Positions 1 through 9,390 are shown, numbered from the stretch's first letter. The stretch: 64,000 nt of DNA from Lactiplantibacillus pingfangensis (GCF_005404945.1 NZ_BJDG01000008.1:1-64000), one strand, 5' to 3'. Program-made: numbers and translations. Notes: generated from the letters alone by a model not told the origin.

Positions 1-31
1 GTATAAAAAGCACATAAAAAATCCGTTGCCA

Positions 32-55
32 GTAATCAAGATTGGTCTTGATTAC
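32..55. repeat. Short perfect inverted repeat
   Basis: A 9-bp stem (GTAATCAAG paired with CTTGATTAC) closes a 6-nt loop. It has no clear T-run on either side, so I do not call it a terminator. It lies in the 270-bp gap at the left edge of the window; the gene upstream is outside the window. Confidence 0.5.
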
Positions 56-123
56 CAACAACAGATATTATAGAGCCTTGTTTTGTTGCTTTGCCAACGA
101 AGATTGTCATGATTTGAATTTAA

Positions 124-182
124 AAAACAGGCAACCAGCATTACTCAAGAAAATGGGTCAAGTAATGATGGTTGTCTGTTTT
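124..182. terminator. Long hairpin, probable bidirectional terminator
   Basis: The arms at 124-145 and 161-182 pair over about 20 bp with two non-Watson-Crick positions, and are flanked by an A-run on the left and TTTT on the right. That allows termination in both directions. On the minus strand it would end the DUF3892-like gene (stop at 271); on the plus strand it could end a gene left of the window. The stem is unusually long for an intrinsic terminator. Confidence 0.5.
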
Positions 183-270
183 GAACTTATATAAAATAGT
201 ATTGTGAATGCTGATTAGTTCCTTTTTGCGTAAGACAAATTTAAGACACTTAACTAGTTGTGCTGTACAA

Positions 271-561
271 TTAACCCCAACTAGTTGTCATATATGGGAG
301 CTGCAATAACCCGTCGGCAGTAGGATCGGTGGTGCCGATGGTTTTTAGATGCCATTGACCTTGATCATCTTTGGTGGCAACAACTTTCTTACGTTTGCCC
401 TCGGTATTTTTGTAGAAGCAATTTTCGCTGTCGGCACTAATTTCACGGCCAAGCACCTGATTTGAGATGATATAACCATCAGCGGTTTGGAACTGTTCAA
501 TTTGGTCAACACTGGTTAATTCTGAGTGACCGCGTTGATAGATTTTTTCAATTAAGATCAT
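271..561 (-). CDS. Small hypothetical protein, DUF3892-like
   Basis: A 96-residue soluble protein with no membrane segment. It ends in a motif resembling the DUF3892 family: a QGQWHLKTIG strand followed by a TADGLLQLP segment. Family members have no established biochemical role, and this assignment is from memory of the pattern only. The ATG at 561 is preceded on the minus strand by GAGAGG at good spacing. It is monocistronic and divergent from the next gene. If the assignment is wrong, it is simply a conserved hypothetical. Confidence 0.6.
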   Translation of the reverse strand: MILIEKIYQRGHSELTSVDQIEQFQTADGYIISNQVLGREISADSENCFYKNTEGKRKKVVATKDDQGQWHLKTIGTTDPTADGLLQLPYMTTSWG

Positions 562-702
562 AATAATTATCCTCTCGTAAAAAATTTCAGTTTTCTTGTT
601 GAAAATAGTTTATCATAATCAAATTAGTTATCGGGTGTTTCTGCCATGTTTTTAGCAAAATATCAGGATATACGGTCGATTTCTTGCTTAACCGGTGGTG
701 AA

Positions 703-735
703 TTGGTACAATAAGCGTTTAAAATCTGTTATAAT
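703..735 (+). promoter_or_regulatory. Putative promoter of the 822 gene
   Basis: A perfect TATAAT lies at 730-735. The best -35 candidate, TTGGTA at 703-708, is 21 bp upstream, which is longer than ideal. An imperfect palindrome centred on the 14-mer CTTAATTAATTAAG (about 756-780) sits just downstream in the leader and could be an operator or a leader hairpin. Confidence 0.45.
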
Positions 736-821
736 ATCTTTCAGAACTAACGGAGCTAGACTTAATTAATTAAGTTCTAGAATATAAATCAATTTCACTT
801 GGTGAAGGAGAGATCAACGAC

Positions 822-1106
822 ATGTTAAAGCGCACGAAACAGTATTTGCGATCGATTAATTATGACTACGATAAGACGTATATTCGACCGCTGATGGTTC
901 CTGATAGCGTTTACGTGTTGAAATTCGGTAAGGACCATCGAAATAATCGCGTGGTTGTGAAGTATAGCCATACTTGGACTGGACGCGTTAAAATTAATGA
1001 GATTGCCTTACGCCTGCATAAGCAGAAGCATCCTCGAATTTTTAAGCACGAAGCGGATATGCTCAAGTATCTAAATAAACGTTTGACCCGAAAAGCGGCT
1101 GATTAG
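822..1106 (+). CDS. Conserved hypothetical basic protein
   Basis: A 94-residue, strongly basic protein rich in Lys, Arg and His, with no membrane segment or signal peptide. I recognise no domain. The charge would suit nucleic-acid binding, but that is only inference. GAAGGAGAG lies about 12 nt before the ATG. Its 3' end forms one arm of an intrinsic terminator. It looks monocistronic. Confidence 0.7.
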   Translation: MLKRTKQYLRSINYDYDKTYIRPLMVPDSVYVLKFGKDHRNNRVVVKYSHTWTGRVKINEIALRLHKQKHPRIFKHEADMLKYLNKRLTRKAAD

Positions 1107-1116
1107 TCGCTTTTTT
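1091..1116 (+). terminator. Intrinsic terminator overlapping the stop codon
   Basis: AAAAGCG and CGCTTTTTT form a 7-bp stem around GCTGATTAGT, which contains the stop codon of the upstream gene, followed by a six-T run. Confidence 0.75.
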
Positions 1117-1144
1117 AGTATCATATGGAAGGTGGCAGGCAACT

Positions 1145-1768
1145 TTGTTAACCAGTGAATTTTTCAGTGGTCGTTCGACACAACAAATCGCGGCGGCGTT
1201 GTTGGGAAAACTGCTCATCTGTCAAACGGACCAAGGACCGCTGAGTGCGTGGATCACAGAAACAGAGGCCTATTTGGGAACCGCGGACGCTGGTGCCCAC
1301 GCTTTTAAGAACCATCAAACCAACCGTAATCGCGCACTGTGGTTGCCGGCGGGGACGATTTATATTTATCAAATGCGAACGCAGTTTTTGCTAAATTTGG
1401 TGACCCAAGCAGCTGGCGTGCCAGAATGTGTCCTCATTCGCGGGGTCGAACCGGCTAGCGGGATTGCAACCATGCAAGCAAATCGACCCGTGCCTCGCAA
1501 TAATTTAACGAATGGTCCAGGGAAATTAATGCAGGCATTCGGACTTGATAAATGCTTGAATGGGACGCAATTATCCTCAGAGACACTCAACTTGGATTTC
1601 AAAGCCGCCCGGACGCCTGTAAAAATCAACAGCAGCCCGCGCATTGGTATTTTGAACAAAGCGGATTGGACAACTGCGTCTTTACGATATTTTGTCGTTG
1701 GAAATCCGTTCGTGTCCCGAGTTCGCCAGCGTGAGGTTGATGAGGTCAATCATGGTTGGCAGGAATAA
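1145..1768 (+). CDS. 3-methyladenine DNA glycosylase (AAG/MPG family)
   Basis: Alkyladenine DNA glycosylase, which starts base excision repair by removing alkylated purines. The 207 residues match the bacterial AAG/MPG family length. The catalytic-site motif ITETEAY lies at residues 37-43, with Glu41 the likely activating residue, followed by a DAGAHAF segment and an RNRALWLPAGTIYIYQMR core strand. The NGPGKLMQAFGL motif follows near residue 122. I chose the TTG at 1145 because GGAAGGTGG precedes it and the next in-frame start would cut the conserved N-terminus. It stands alone between a terminator and the acetyltransferase gene. Confidence 0.88.
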   Translation: MLTSEFFSGRSTQQIAAALLGKLLICQTDQGPLSAWITETEAYLGTADAGAHAFKNHQTNRNRALWLPAGTIYIYQMRTQFLLNLVTQAAGVPECVLIRGVEPASGIATMQANRPVPRNNLTNGPGKLMQAFGLDKCLNGTQLSSETLNLDFKAARTPVKINSSPRIGILNKADWTTASLRYFVVGNPFVSRVRQREVDEVNHGWQE

Positions 1769-1797
1769 AGTCACTTTAGATATGGAGGATTGAGTCA

Positions 1798-2367
1798 ATG
1801 GCAACTGAACTTGAAAAACTTAATCAGGGTGAGTGGTACAACTTTTTGGATGCTGAGGTCGCTGCAAGTAAAGCTCGGGCGGCAAAGTTATGTCAGGAAT
1901 TTAATGCCATTTCAGCCACAGATCCCGCAGCGCAAACTGCAAAAGCACGAGAAATCTTGGGTTCGGCCGGAAAGAATTTGTCGATGCAAGCGACATTTAA
2001 CTGTGACAATGGGCAGCATATTCACGTGGGCGATGATTTTTTAAGCAATTATAACCTCACGATTTTGGATATTGCGCCCGTGATAATGGGAAATCATGTC
2101 ATGATTGGACCCAATGTCGGGTTGTATACGGTCAATCACCCGCTGACAGCTGCTGGACGTCGGCAGTCGCTGGCAAAAGCGGCGCCAATCAAGATTGGTA
2201 ATGATGTCTGGCTCGCGGGTAGCGTCACCGTTTTACCAGGTGTGACGATTGGCAACAACGTCGTCGTGGCTGCTGGCGCCGTTGTGACCCACGATGTGCC
2301 CGATAACTGTTTAGTTGGCGGTGTTCCGGCCAAGGTCATCAAAGCCTTACCAGCCGACTTGAAATAG
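1798..2367 (+). CDS. Maltose/galactoside O-acetyltransferase family
   Basis: A 189-residue left-handed beta-helix acetyltransferase of the Maa/LacA/NodL type, which transfers acetyl from acetyl-CoA to a sugar hydroxyl. The N-terminal Maa domain begins near residue 6 (EKLNQGEWYNFLDAE). Hexapeptide repeats run from about 75 to 180. The catalytic His is likely H114 in TVNHPLTAAG, and the C-terminal GGVPAKVIK is the usual end of the helix. The true substrate cannot be read from sequence. An ATG-proximal GGAGGA supports the start. It follows the glycosylase gene by about 30 bp, so the two may be cotranscribed. Confidence 0.85.
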   Translation: MATELEKLNQGEWYNFLDAEVAASKARAAKLCQEFNAISATDPAAQTAKAREILGSAGKNLSMQATFNCDNGQHIHVGDDFLSNYNLTILDIAPVIMGNHVMIGPNVGLYTVNHPLTAAGRRQSLAKAAPIKIGNDVWLAGSVTVLPGVTIGNNVVVAAGAVVTHDVPDNCLVGGVPAKVIKALPADLK

Positions 2368-2446
2368 ACGACGTTTTTTTGCGTCAAACGGCGCTTTATG
2401 GTTAAAATAAAACTAACGAAGCTTGAACTTTAGGAGGAAATGACTC

Positions 2447-3397
2447 ATGAAATGGACAGAAGTAACCGTCAGCACATCGAATGAAGCTGTGGAAGCCGTC
2501 TCAAACATTTTAATGGAATCAGGTGCGAGTGGTGTCAAAATTGATGATGCCCTTGATTACCAGAATTTAAAACCAGACCGATATGGTGAAATTATTGATT
2601 TAGCGACAATTCCCCATCCCACAAACGGCGCTCAAATTTCGGCATATTATCCTGAAACGATTTTTGTGCCAGAAATTGTTCCGACCATTAAGCAACGCGT
2701 GGCACAATTAGCAGAGTTTGGTTTGAATCCTGAGCCGGCAGATGTGACCATCACTGATCTCTCAGACGAAAACTGGGCAACGGCTTGGAAAAAATACTAT
2801 CACCCAGTTCGGGTCACGCGCTATTTAACCATTGTGCCAAGTTGGGAAAAGTATGAACCAACCCAGCCTAGTGAGTTGGTTTTGAAGTTAGATCCCGGAA
2901 TGGCTTTTGGTACTGGGACTCATCCGACGACTAGGTTATCGTTGCAAGGTTTGGAGACAGTCATCAATGGCGGGGAACATTTAATCGACGTTGGGACTGG
3001 CTCGGGTATTTTGAGTATTGCAGCTAAGGCGATGGGCGTAGGTCAGGTCGAAGCTTATGATTTAGATGAAGTGGCTGTAAAGTCCGCCCAAGCGAATCTA
3101 GACTTAAATCCGGTTGCGGCAGATATTAAAGTTGCGGCCAACGATTTGCTCAAGGGGATTCATACCCAAGCAGATATTATTGTCGCTAATATTTTGGCTG
3201 AAATTATACTACCGTTAGTGCCACAAGCCAAAGCAAACTTAAAACGTGGCGGTTATTTCATTACTTCTGGCATTATTGATGATAAGTTTCAAGGCGTGCT
3301 GGATGCCATCAAGTCAGCAGGCTTCCAAATTGCGCAACACACCCAGATGGGAGATTGGCATAGTATCGTGGCCTATCTACCAACGGATGCAGATTAA
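2447..3397 (+). CDS. prmA: Ribosomal protein L11 methyltransferase
   Basis: SAM-dependent methyltransferase that modifies ribosomal protein L11. Its 316 residues match the family. An N-terminal substrate-recruitment domain precedes the [17 protein letters not shown] segment (148-164), the SAM-binding motif [15 protein letters not shown] starts near residue 179, and VANILAEII (about 246) is the catalytic NILA-type motif. AGGAGGAAA precedes the ATG. It is followed 12 bp later by rsmE; this prmA-rsmE pair is conserved in Firmicutes and joins two ribosome-modification enzymes in one transcript. Confidence 0.95.
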   Translation: MKWTEVTVSTSNEAVEAVSNILMESGASGVKIDDALDYQNLKPDRYGEIIDLATIPHPTNGAQISAYYPETIFVPEIVPTIKQRVAQLAEFGLNPEPADVTITDLSDENWATAWKKYYHPVRVTRYLTIVPSWEKYEPTQPSELVLKLDPGMAFGTGTHPTTRLSLQGLETVINGGEHLIDVGTGSGILSIAAKAMGVGQVEAYDLDEVAVKSAQANLDLNPVAADIKVAANDLLKGIHTQADIIVANILAEIILPLVPQAKANLKRGGYFITSGIIDDKFQGVLDAIKSAGFQIAQHTQMGDWHSIVAYLPTDAD

Positions 3398-3409
3398 CGG
3401 AGGACGCGG

Positions 3410-4162
3410 ATGCAACGCTATTTTCTAACAAATTCAATCACAACTCGTCCTGGTGACCAGTTCAACTTGACGGGTGAAAGTGTTCACCATTGGCTAAAGG
3501 TCATGCGGGCACAAGTCGGTGATCAGGCCGAGTTTGTGACCAACAACCAACAAGTTGTGATTGGCAAATTGGTCAGTTATGCTAACACTGATGCTCAGGT
3601 CGCAGTCGTTAGTGTGACGACGCCCCAAGTTGAATTGCCAGTCAAGGTGGTGATCGCCTGTGGCGTTTCCAAAGGGGATAAAACGGAGCAAATCGTCCAG
3701 CGTGGGACGGAACTTGGTGCTAGTGAGTTTGTCTTTTTTGACAGTCAGTATGCGGTTGCAAAATGGGCGGCCAATAAGCGTGAGCGCAAGTTAGCCCGGT
3801 TAGCTAAAATTGCCTTGTCGGCGGCCGAACAATCACATCGAACGGTGGTCCCGACAGTGAGTTATCAACCTGGATTGATGCAACTAGTGCAACAAGTGCC
3901 TTATGATCAGGGCGTTGTGGCTTGGGAAGAATCCGCCAAGCAAGGTGAGAGTGGCCAGTTAGTCCAAACCTTGAGTCGGATGCAAGCGGGTCAACGATTG
4001 TTGGCTATTTTTGGCCCAGAAGGCGGGTTAACGACGACTGAAGTGAGCGACCTCGCCCAAGCAGGTGTCGTGGCAGCCGGACTGGGACCACGAATTATGC
4101 GGGCCGAAACCGCCCCAATGTACCTACTTAGCGCGGTTTCTTTTTCACAAGAATTAGTGTAA
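3410..4162 (+). CDS. rsmE: 16S rRNA m3U1498 methyltransferase
   Basis: SPOUT-class methyltransferase that methylates U1498 of 16S rRNA. An N-terminal PUA-like domain (about 1-75) is followed by the SPOUT domain. Its trefoil-knot SAM site is visible as IFGPEGGLTTTE (200-211) and GLGPRIMRAETA near residue 226. The 250 residues are normal for the family. It lies 12 bp after prmA. A terminator-like hairpin lies inside its last codons (see rejected items). Confidence 0.93.
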   Translation: MQRYFLTNSITTRPGDQFNLTGESVHHWLKVMRAQVGDQAEFVTNNQQVVIGKLVSYANTDAQVAVVSVTTPQVELPVKVVIACGVSKGDKTEQIVQRGTELGASEFVFFDSQYAVAKWAANKRERKLARLAKIALSAAEQSHRTVVPTVSYQPGLMQLVQQVPYDQGVVAWEESAKQGESGQLVQTLSRMQAGQRLLAIFGPEGGLTTTEVSDLAQAGVVAAGLGPRIMRAETAPMYLLSAVSFSQELV

Positions 4163-4231
4163 TTTCACCGGTGGTGGTGTACAATAAATAATCATAGTCA
4201 TTAAGCATTTGAGTGTAAGTGAGGGATTAGT

Positions 4232-4570
4232 TTGACGGAGAAATTTCGTAAATTTAACGGCCAATATTGGCTGGTAGCGATCTTTATTGGGGTCGTTTTA
4301 CCATGGCTATTAAAGTTATTGGGTGTCAGCCGGTTTCATCAAATCGTCTGGTTACTATTTTGCTTTGACTTTATTGTTTCCATGATCATTGGTTGGCAGA
4401 TTCGGCGGACGGCTCGTACGGGCTGGTTACTCTGGTTGTTACCAATATTTTGTTTACTTGGTCTCTATCTATTTTTCCCACAGTACGTCTACTATCTCGC
4501 ATTAGTCGATTTAGGGCTCTCGTACTTAGCTTACGGGATGGCCGCACCTCGCGAAGCACAACGGGATTAG
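4232..4570 (+). CDS. Small four-helix membrane protein of unknown function
   Basis: A 112-residue protein with four predicted hydrophobic segments (about 13-31, 37-56, 64-82 and 84-104). Arg pairs between helices suggest cytoplasmic loops. I recognise no family. The start is TTG at 4232 with GTGAGGGA upstream; no ATG fits. A TACAAT at 4180-4185 could be its -10. It lies between rsmE and rsh and is closed off by its own terminator, so it is probably a separate unit. Confidence 0.7.
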   Translation: MTEKFRKFNGQYWLVAIFIGVVLPWLLKLLGVSRFHQIVWLLFCFDFIVSMIIGWQIRRTARTGWLLWLLPIFCLLGLYLFFPQYVYYLALVDLGLSYLAYGMAAPREAQRD

Positions 4571-4578
4571 CGGTAAGC

Positions 4579-4605
4579 AAGGCACGTTGATGAACGTGCC
4601 TTTTT
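4579..4605 (+). terminator. Intrinsic terminator
   Basis: GGCACGTT and AACGTGCC form a perfect 8-bp stem with loop GATG, followed by TTTTT. It ends the small membrane-protein transcript upstream of rsh. Confidence 0.88.
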
Positions 4606-4642
4606 ATGAAACTAAAATTTGGAGAAATCGTGGTGATATGGT

Positions 4643-6907
4643 ATGCCCAAACAACCCACTTGGACGGCACAAGACGTCCTAACAGCGGTTCAAAAGTACA
4701 TGAATGCTGACCACGTCGCGTTGGTTAAACGGGCGTGTGATTTTGCAACTTACGTGCATCAAGATCAGATTCGCCAATCAGGTGAACCTTATATTATGCA
4801 TCCAATTCAGGTTGCTGGTATTTTGGCTGATTTAAAAATGGACCCAGAAACGGTCGCGTCAGGATTTTTACATGATGTCGTGGAAGACACTGGTGTCACG
4901 TTGGGAGACGTTGAGGAATTATTTGGTCATGACGTCGCCGTTATCGTGGATGGTGTCACTAAACTCGGTAAAATTCGTTATAAGTCTAATAAGGAACAGT
5001 TAGCCGAAAATCACCGTAAATTGTTGTTGGCGATGTCTAAGGACATTCGGGTCATGATTGTGAAGTTGGCTGACCGGCTACACAACATGCGCACGCTACA
5101 ACATCTCCGTCCCGATAAACAACGTCGAATTGCGAATGAAACCCTCGAAATTTATGCGCCCATTGCAGATCGTTTAGGGATCAGTACGATCAAATGGGAA
5201 CTCGAGGATATTTCGCTGCGTTACTTAAATCCGCAACAGTATTATCGAATTGTTCATTTGATGAATTCCCGGCGTGAAGATCGGGAAAAATACATCGAAA
5301 TTGCGATTCAAGATATTCAAAAGGCTTTAAAAGATTTGAAGTTACCTGAAGCTGAAATCTATGGCCGCCCGAAACATATTTATTCGATTTATAAAAAGAT
5401 GCGTGATAAGCACAAGCAATTCAGCCAGCTCTACGATTTGTTAGCCATTCGAGTTGTGGTGGATTCGATTAAAGATTGTTATGCCGTTTTAGGCGCAATT
5501 CACACGCAATGGAAGCCAATGCCTGGTCGTTTTAAAGACTATATTGCGATGCCCAAGGCTAATATGTACCAATCCTTGCATACAACAGTTGTTGGACCAG
5601 AGGGCAAGCCGCTGGAAATTCAAATTCGAACTTATGAGATGCATAAAGTTGCTGAATATGGGGTTGCGGCACATTGGGCCTACAAAGAAGGCGTGCGGGA
5701 TCAAGTTCAGGCAACCAAGTCTGGTAATAAGCTGAACTTGGTGAAAGAAATTATCGAATTACAAGATGAAAGCAAAGATGCCGCCGATTTTATGGAAGGC
5801 GTTAAAGGTGACCTGTTTAGTGATCGGGTCTATGCCTTTACCCCTAAAGGTGATGTGACCGAATTGCCAAAGGGCGCTGGGCCATTAGACATGGCTTACT
5901 CGATTCATACTGAAGTTGGTAATCACACAACCGGTGCTAAGGTCAACGGTAAAATTGTACCGCTCGATTATCAAATTAAAAATGGGGATATTGTCGATAT
6001 TTTGACTTCGACCAGTTCGACTGGTCCAAGTCGGGATTGGCAAAAACTCGTTTACACCCGTCGTGCCCGCAACAAAATTAAGCAGTTTTTCCGTAACGCT
6101 GACCGTGAAGAAAATATTATCACGGGCCATGAACTCTTGGAAAAACAACTTCGCGATTTCGACTTTAATCCAAAAGATGTCATGTCGAAAGAAAAGCTTG
6201 ATGCAGTCGCCAAAAAGATGCACTACGGTAGTGAAGATGATTTATATGCGGCCTTAGGATTCGGGGACGTGCAACCAGTTGGTATAGCCAATCGGTTGAC
6301 GAGCGATGTCCGCAAACAGCGTGAAGCGGATCGTCAACGTGAGCGTGAACGTGAAATATTAGAAGAACATCATGAACAAGCGACTAAGAAAAAAGCCAAG
6401 GATCAACAAGATGATAAGGACAAAAATGATAGCAAACGTCAGAAAGTTTCGTCTTCTGGTGGGGTCATTATTCAAGGCGTTGACAACTTGTTGGTTCGTC
6501 TGAGTCATTGTTGTTCACCGATTCCAGGCGATGAGATCGTGGGATATATTACTAAGGGACGTGGCGTTTCCGTTCACCGCGTCGATTGTCCAAACGTTAA
6601 AAGTGCCGAGTCGCAAGGTGAGCGTTTAATTGAAGTTCAATGGGAAGATCCAGAAGGTGACCGGACGAACTATAACTCAGATATTGAGATTCAAGGCTAT
6701 AACCGTAATGGCATGTTGAATGATGTTTTGAAGGTCATTAATAATAACACCAAGTTTTTAACGAACGTCAATGGGAAAGTTGACCATAACAAAATGGTGA
6801 TTATTAGCGTTTCGTTGGGTGTTCGTAATTTGGATCATCTGCAGCGAATTATTGATAGCTTGAAGAATGTTCAAGATGTTTATGTCGTTGAACGAAAGAT
6901 GTTTTAG
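4643..6907 (+). CDS. rel: Bifunctional (p)ppGpp synthetase/hydrolase (Rel/RSH)
   Basis: Long RSH enzyme that makes and hydrolyses (p)ppGpp in the stringent response, acting on the ribosome. Its 754 residues are full length. The HD hydrolase domain has H53 in IMHPIQ and H77-D78 in FLHDVVEDT. The synthetase domain spans roughly 240-350 and includes [20 protein letters not shown] follows at about 400-460 ([10 protein letters not shown]), then a zinc-finger-like region with [20 protein letters not shown], and a C-terminal ACT domain. The intact HD motif predicts hydrolase activity. GTGGTGAT precedes the ATG. The downstream dtd starts 13 bp later, the usual firmicute pair. Confidence 0.95.
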   Translation: MPKQPTWTAQDVLTAVQKYMNADHVALVKRACDFATYVHQDQIRQSGEPYIMHPIQVAGILADLKMDPETVASGFLHDVVEDTGVTLGDVEELFGHDVAVIVDGVTKLGKIRYKSNKEQLAENHRKLLLAMSKDIRVMIVKLADRLHNMRTLQHLRPDKQRRIANETLEIYAPIADRLGISTIKWELEDISLRYLNPQQYYRIVHLMNSRREDREKYIEIAIQDIQKALKDLKLPEAEIYGRPKHIYSIYKKMRDKHKQFSQLYDLLAIRVVVDSIKDCYAVLGAIHTQWKPMPGRFKDYIAMPKANMYQSLHTTVVGPEGKPLEIQIRTYEMHKVAEYGVAAHWAYKEGVRDQVQATKSGNKLNLVKEIIELQDESKDAADFMEGVKGDLFSDRVYAFTPKGDVTELPKGAGPLDMAYSIHTEVGNHTTGAKVNGKIVPLDYQIKNGDIVDILTSTSSTGPSRDWQKLVYTRRARNKIKQFFRNADREENIITGHELLEKQLRDFDFNPKDVMSKEKLDAVAKKMHYGSEDDLYAALGFGDVQPVGIANRLTSDVRKQREADRQREREREILEEHHEQATKKKAKDQQDDKDKNDSKRQKVSSSGGVIIQGVDNLLVRLSHCCSPIPGDEIVGYITKGRGVSVHRVDCPNVKSAESQGERLIEVQWEDPEGDRTNYNSDIEIQGYNRNGMLNDVLKVINNNTKFLTNVNGKVDHNKMVIISVSLGVRNLDHLQRIIDSLKNVQDVYVVERKMF

Positions 6908-6920
6908 GAGGATTAGCCGC

Positions 6921-7367
6921 GTGCGAGTTGTTTTACAACGTGTTAAAGAAGCCCAAGTGACCATTGATAGCCAAGTTCATGGGGCGATCAAACAAGGTTT
7001 TGTCCTGTTGGTCGGTTTTCAAGCAACCGACGGCCAGGCAGAATTGGATTACTTGACGCATAAGATTTTAAACCTGCGGGTCTTCAGTGACGATAACGGC
7101 AAAATGAACCTTAATTTACAACAAGTGACCGGTGAAATATTGTCGATTTCACAATTTACGCTATACGCTGACACCCGGCATGGTAATCGGCCGAGCTTTA
7201 CGGCCGCGGGTGCGCCAGAATTAGCAACTGAGTTGTATGATCGCTTTAATCGCCAGTTAGCTGCGACTGGCATCAAGGTCGCGACTGGTGAATTTGGTGC
7301 TGATATGCAAGTGGCCTTAGTGAATGATGGGCCAGTCACCATTTGCTACGATACTGATCAGAAGTAA
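6921..7367 (+). CDS. dtd: D-aminoacyl-tRNA deacylase
   Basis: Removes D-amino acids mischarged on tRNAs. At 148 residues it matches DTD proteins. It begins [15 protein letters not shown], and shows the catalytic [17 protein letters not shown] region near residue 79 and the [11 protein letters not shown] motif at the C-terminus. I chose the GTG at 6921 because AGGAGGA lies at 6906-6912 and the family N-terminus starts there; the longer reading frame overlapping rel is not needed. It is cotranscribed with rel. Confidence 0.94.
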   Translation: MRVVLQRVKEAQVTIDSQVHGAIKQGFVLLVGFQATDGQAELDYLTHKILNLRVFSDDNGKMNLNLQQVTGEILSISQFTLYADTRHGNRPSFTAAGAPELATELYDRFNRQLAATGIKVATGEFGADMQVALVNDGPVTICYDTDQK

Positions 7368-7377
7368 GTTTGACTTG

Positions 7378-7405
7378 GCGTGATCTGGGGGGATCGCACT
7401 TTTTT
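7378..7405 (+). terminator. Intrinsic terminator after dtd
   Basis: GCGTGATC and GATCGCAC pair with one wobble and one mismatch around a G-rich loop, followed by six T. It ends the rel-dtd operon. Confidence 0.7.
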
Positions 7406-7441
7406 GAAAATGACTAAAAAACACTTTGGAGGAAATTCAGC

Positions 7442-8062
7442 ATGCGAGAATTTATTTGGGACTTTGACGGTACTTTAATGGACACTTATCCGGCAATGGT
7501 TGCGGCTTTTCAACGTGCGGTTCAAAATTTAGGTGGCGACTTAAGTTCAACCGAAATTTATGAGATGATGCGTCAAGCTTCAGTTGGGTTTGCTTATCGA
7601 GAAGTGGCGGACCGGTTTGGCTGGGATTGGCAGGACTTGCGCGCTGGCTACCAACAATATGAGCCAGTGTTACAAGCACCCAAGGCTTTTAACGGTGCGG
7701 CAGAGGTGTTGGAAAAAATTAAAGCGGTCGGTGGTCACAATTATTTGATGACCCATCGTAATCGCCAAGCACTTGATTATTTGGCACAAGCTAAACTGAA
7801 AGATTATTTCGATGATTTTGTCACGGCGGAACAGCCCTTTGCACGCAAACCAGATCCGGCCGCATTAGATTATTTGTTGGATAAGCATGCGGTTGATCGC
7901 AGGGAAGCTGTCATGGTTGGTGATCGCAATTTGGATATTGATGCTGGGCACAACGCCCACATTGCAGGCTTCTTGTTTGATTATGACCAGTTAATTAAGG
8001 TCACAAGTCAGCCGGAGCTGCAGGTGACACGGTTAGTCGAGCTGATGCCGTTCATTAAATAA
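7442..8062 (+). CDS. HAD-IA phosphatase (phosphoglycolate phosphatase-like)
   Basis: A 206-residue haloacid dehalogenase-superfamily hydrolase. Motif I is WDFDGTLMDTYP (nucleophile D7, acid D9), followed by an alpha-helical cap of subclass I. Motif II is the Thr in YLMTHRN. Motif III lies around RKPDPAALDYLL and motif IV is VMVGDRNLDIDAG. The substrate cannot be inferred. AGGAGGAAA precedes the ATG. It is monocistronic, converging on the minus-strand amidase with a shared terminator. Confidence 0.85.
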   Translation: MREFIWDFDGTLMDTYPAMVAAFQRAVQNLGGDLSSTEIYEMMRQASVGFAYREVADRFGWDWQDLRAGYQQYEPVLQAPKAFNGAAEVLEKIKAVGGHNYLMTHRNRQALDYLAQAKLKDYFDDFVTAEQPFARKPDPAALDYLLDKHAVDRREAVMVGDRNLDIDAGHNAHIAGFLFDYDQLIKVTSQPELQVTRLVELMPFIK

Positions 8063-8108
8063 TCTATCCTTGAAAACTTTTAGCCGCTTGCTTTATAACG
8101 ACTAGTCA

Positions 8109-8138
8109 CAAAAAGCGCCTCAGCTGAGACGCTTTTTT
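8109..8138. terminator. Bidirectional terminator
   Basis: AAAAGCG-C-CTCAGCTGAG-A-CGCTTTT is near-perfectly symmetrical, with an A-run on the left and a T-run on the right. It serves the + strand HAD gene and the - strand amidase gene that converge here. Confidence 0.85.
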
Positions 8139-8183
8139 GTTAGCTTTAAATTTTGAAGGCTGAAGCTGGTGGTTACTGCTTGC

Positions 8184-9032
8184 TTAATTGGTTGCAAAGT
8201 AGCTCGTTAAGCCCGCATAGACGGCATTAGCGACTTCTTTTGGATATTTTTGTGAGCTAATCGTTTTAAAGTCAGATTTATCATTGATGTAACCAAGTTC
8301 CATGAGAACGGCGGGAACTTGATTATCCCGAATGACTAAGAAGTCGCCAAAGGCCACCCCTTTGCTTGGAATTGGTAAGCCAACGACGTCATCACTTAAA
8401 GCATTCGCTAGCGCTAATGACGTCGATTTGTGATAGTAGTAAGTCGTAATCCCGGAAGCCGTATTCTTTTCGGGCGAGCTATCAAAGTGAAAACTAATGA
8501 AGGCATCGGCGTGAAGCTTATTGGCTAGTGCTGGTCGCGCACTTAAACTGACCGTTTTATCGGTATCACGAGTCATCACCACGTGAGCGCCGGCTGCGCG
8601 TAAACGGGCAGCCACAACATTCGCAACACGTAAGGTGTAAGTTTTTTCCATTTTATTTTTACTTGATAGCGCGCCAGAATCGGAGCCACCGTGGCCGGGA
8701 TCAATCACAATGGTGGCATCGGAAATTTTAGTCGTTTTCGTCAATTGCGTGTTATGTTCGTTAACGAGCCAACTGGCGATCCAACCAAATTTATGATCGG
8801 CGTAACGGATGTAGAGCCAATTGTTTTTTCGACGCATGATATGAACTTTGGTGCCCTTACTCGTGGCATCTGTGATGGCGTAACTCATACCAGGTCCCTC
8901 ACGAATATTAACGTTCGCGATATTGACCGTCGCGGTATTGTGGGTGGCCAAGACAAAAATGAACCCAACAATGAGTCCGATAAAGACGAGTGAAACGATA
9001 ATTTGACGCCAAAAATGTTTGAGTACTTGCAT
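8184..9032 (-). CDS. N-acetylmuramoyl-L-alanine amidase with SH3b domain
   Basis: Zinc-dependent peptidoglycan hydrolase (Amidase_3) that cleaves the MurNAc-L-Ala bond. The 282 residues begin with one hydrophobic segment (about 11-29), a signal anchor placing the rest outside the membrane. An SH3b domain follows (TVNIANVNIREGPGMSYA, about 36-95), then the amidase. Zinc ligands are the His of VIDPGHGGSDSG, the Glu of KMEKTY and the His of ISFHFDSS; the catalytic Glu is in AVLMELGYI. I chose the ATG at 9032 because GGTGA lies at proper spacing; an upstream TTG/GTG would add four residues. It is a lone minus-strand gene. Confidence 0.9.
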   Translation of the reverse strand: MQVLKHFWRQIIVSLVFIGLIVGFIFVLATHNTATVNIANVNIREGPGMSYAITDATSKGTKVHIMRRKNNWLYIRYADHKFGWIASWLVNEHNTQLTKTTKISDATIVIDPGHGGSDSGALSSKNKMEKTYTLRVANVVAARLRAAGAHVVMTRDTDKTVSLSARPALANKLHADAFISFHFDSSPEKNTASGITTYYYHKSTSLALANALSDDVVGLPIPSKGVAFGDFLVIRDNQVPAVLMELGYINDKSDFKTISSQKYPKEVANAVYAGLTSYFATN

Positions 9033-9132
9033 GGAAGTCACCAACTAAGTCTAAATAAATTTTTCATTACTAAGTAGTATACCAAAAAATGCGTGGATTG
9101 CGGGTCAACCGGATTAATTTTAGGAGTGGTCG

Positions 9133-9161
9133 TTGACTTTTGCCTGAAAATCGTGTAACTT
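9133..9161 (+). promoter_or_regulatory. Putative promoter of the hisS-aspS operon
   Basis: TTGACT (9133-9138), a 17-bp spacer, then TAACTT (9156-9161). The leader that follows contains the T-box. Confidence 0.55.
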
Positions 9162-9179
9162 TAACCATATATTAATAAA

Positions 9180-9390
9180 TCGACCGCAGAGAAAGTATGA
9201 GCATTGTGCAACGCTTTAACCAGAGACCGGTAGTGCTGAGAAGCCCGGATTGCGAACAATGAGGAGACGCTTTTGAGGTGAACGTAAAAGTTCCGCCTGT
9301 TATTAGTACAGACGTTATCAGTTAGTGCTCATAAAGGTGGTACCGCGCAAAAAGCGCCCTTGGATAAACAAACAAGGGCGCTTTTTTTGT
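9180..9390 (+). promoter_or_regulatory. T-box riboswitch controlling hisS-aspS
   Basis: tRNA-sensing transcription attenuator. The conserved T-box sequence AAGGTGGTACCGCG lies at 9334-9347 and is followed by a strong terminator (AAGCGCCCTTG with CAAGGGCGCTT, then a T-run, 9349-9388). Upstream, AAAGTATGAG (from about 9193) fits the 5' side of the specifier loop, and CATTGT/ACAATG would close the stem above it. The 3' side would then read GAGGAGACG, so a GAC (Asp) specifier at 9266-9268 is the best candidate. The specifier choice is uncertain; the T-box call is firm. Confidence 0.9.

Noticed and set aside
4106-4145. Terminator-like hairpin GAAACCGC/GCGGTTTC with T5
   Set aside because: It lies inside rsmE before the stop codon and in a conserved protein segment; termination there would give a non-stop mRNA, so it is probably chance.
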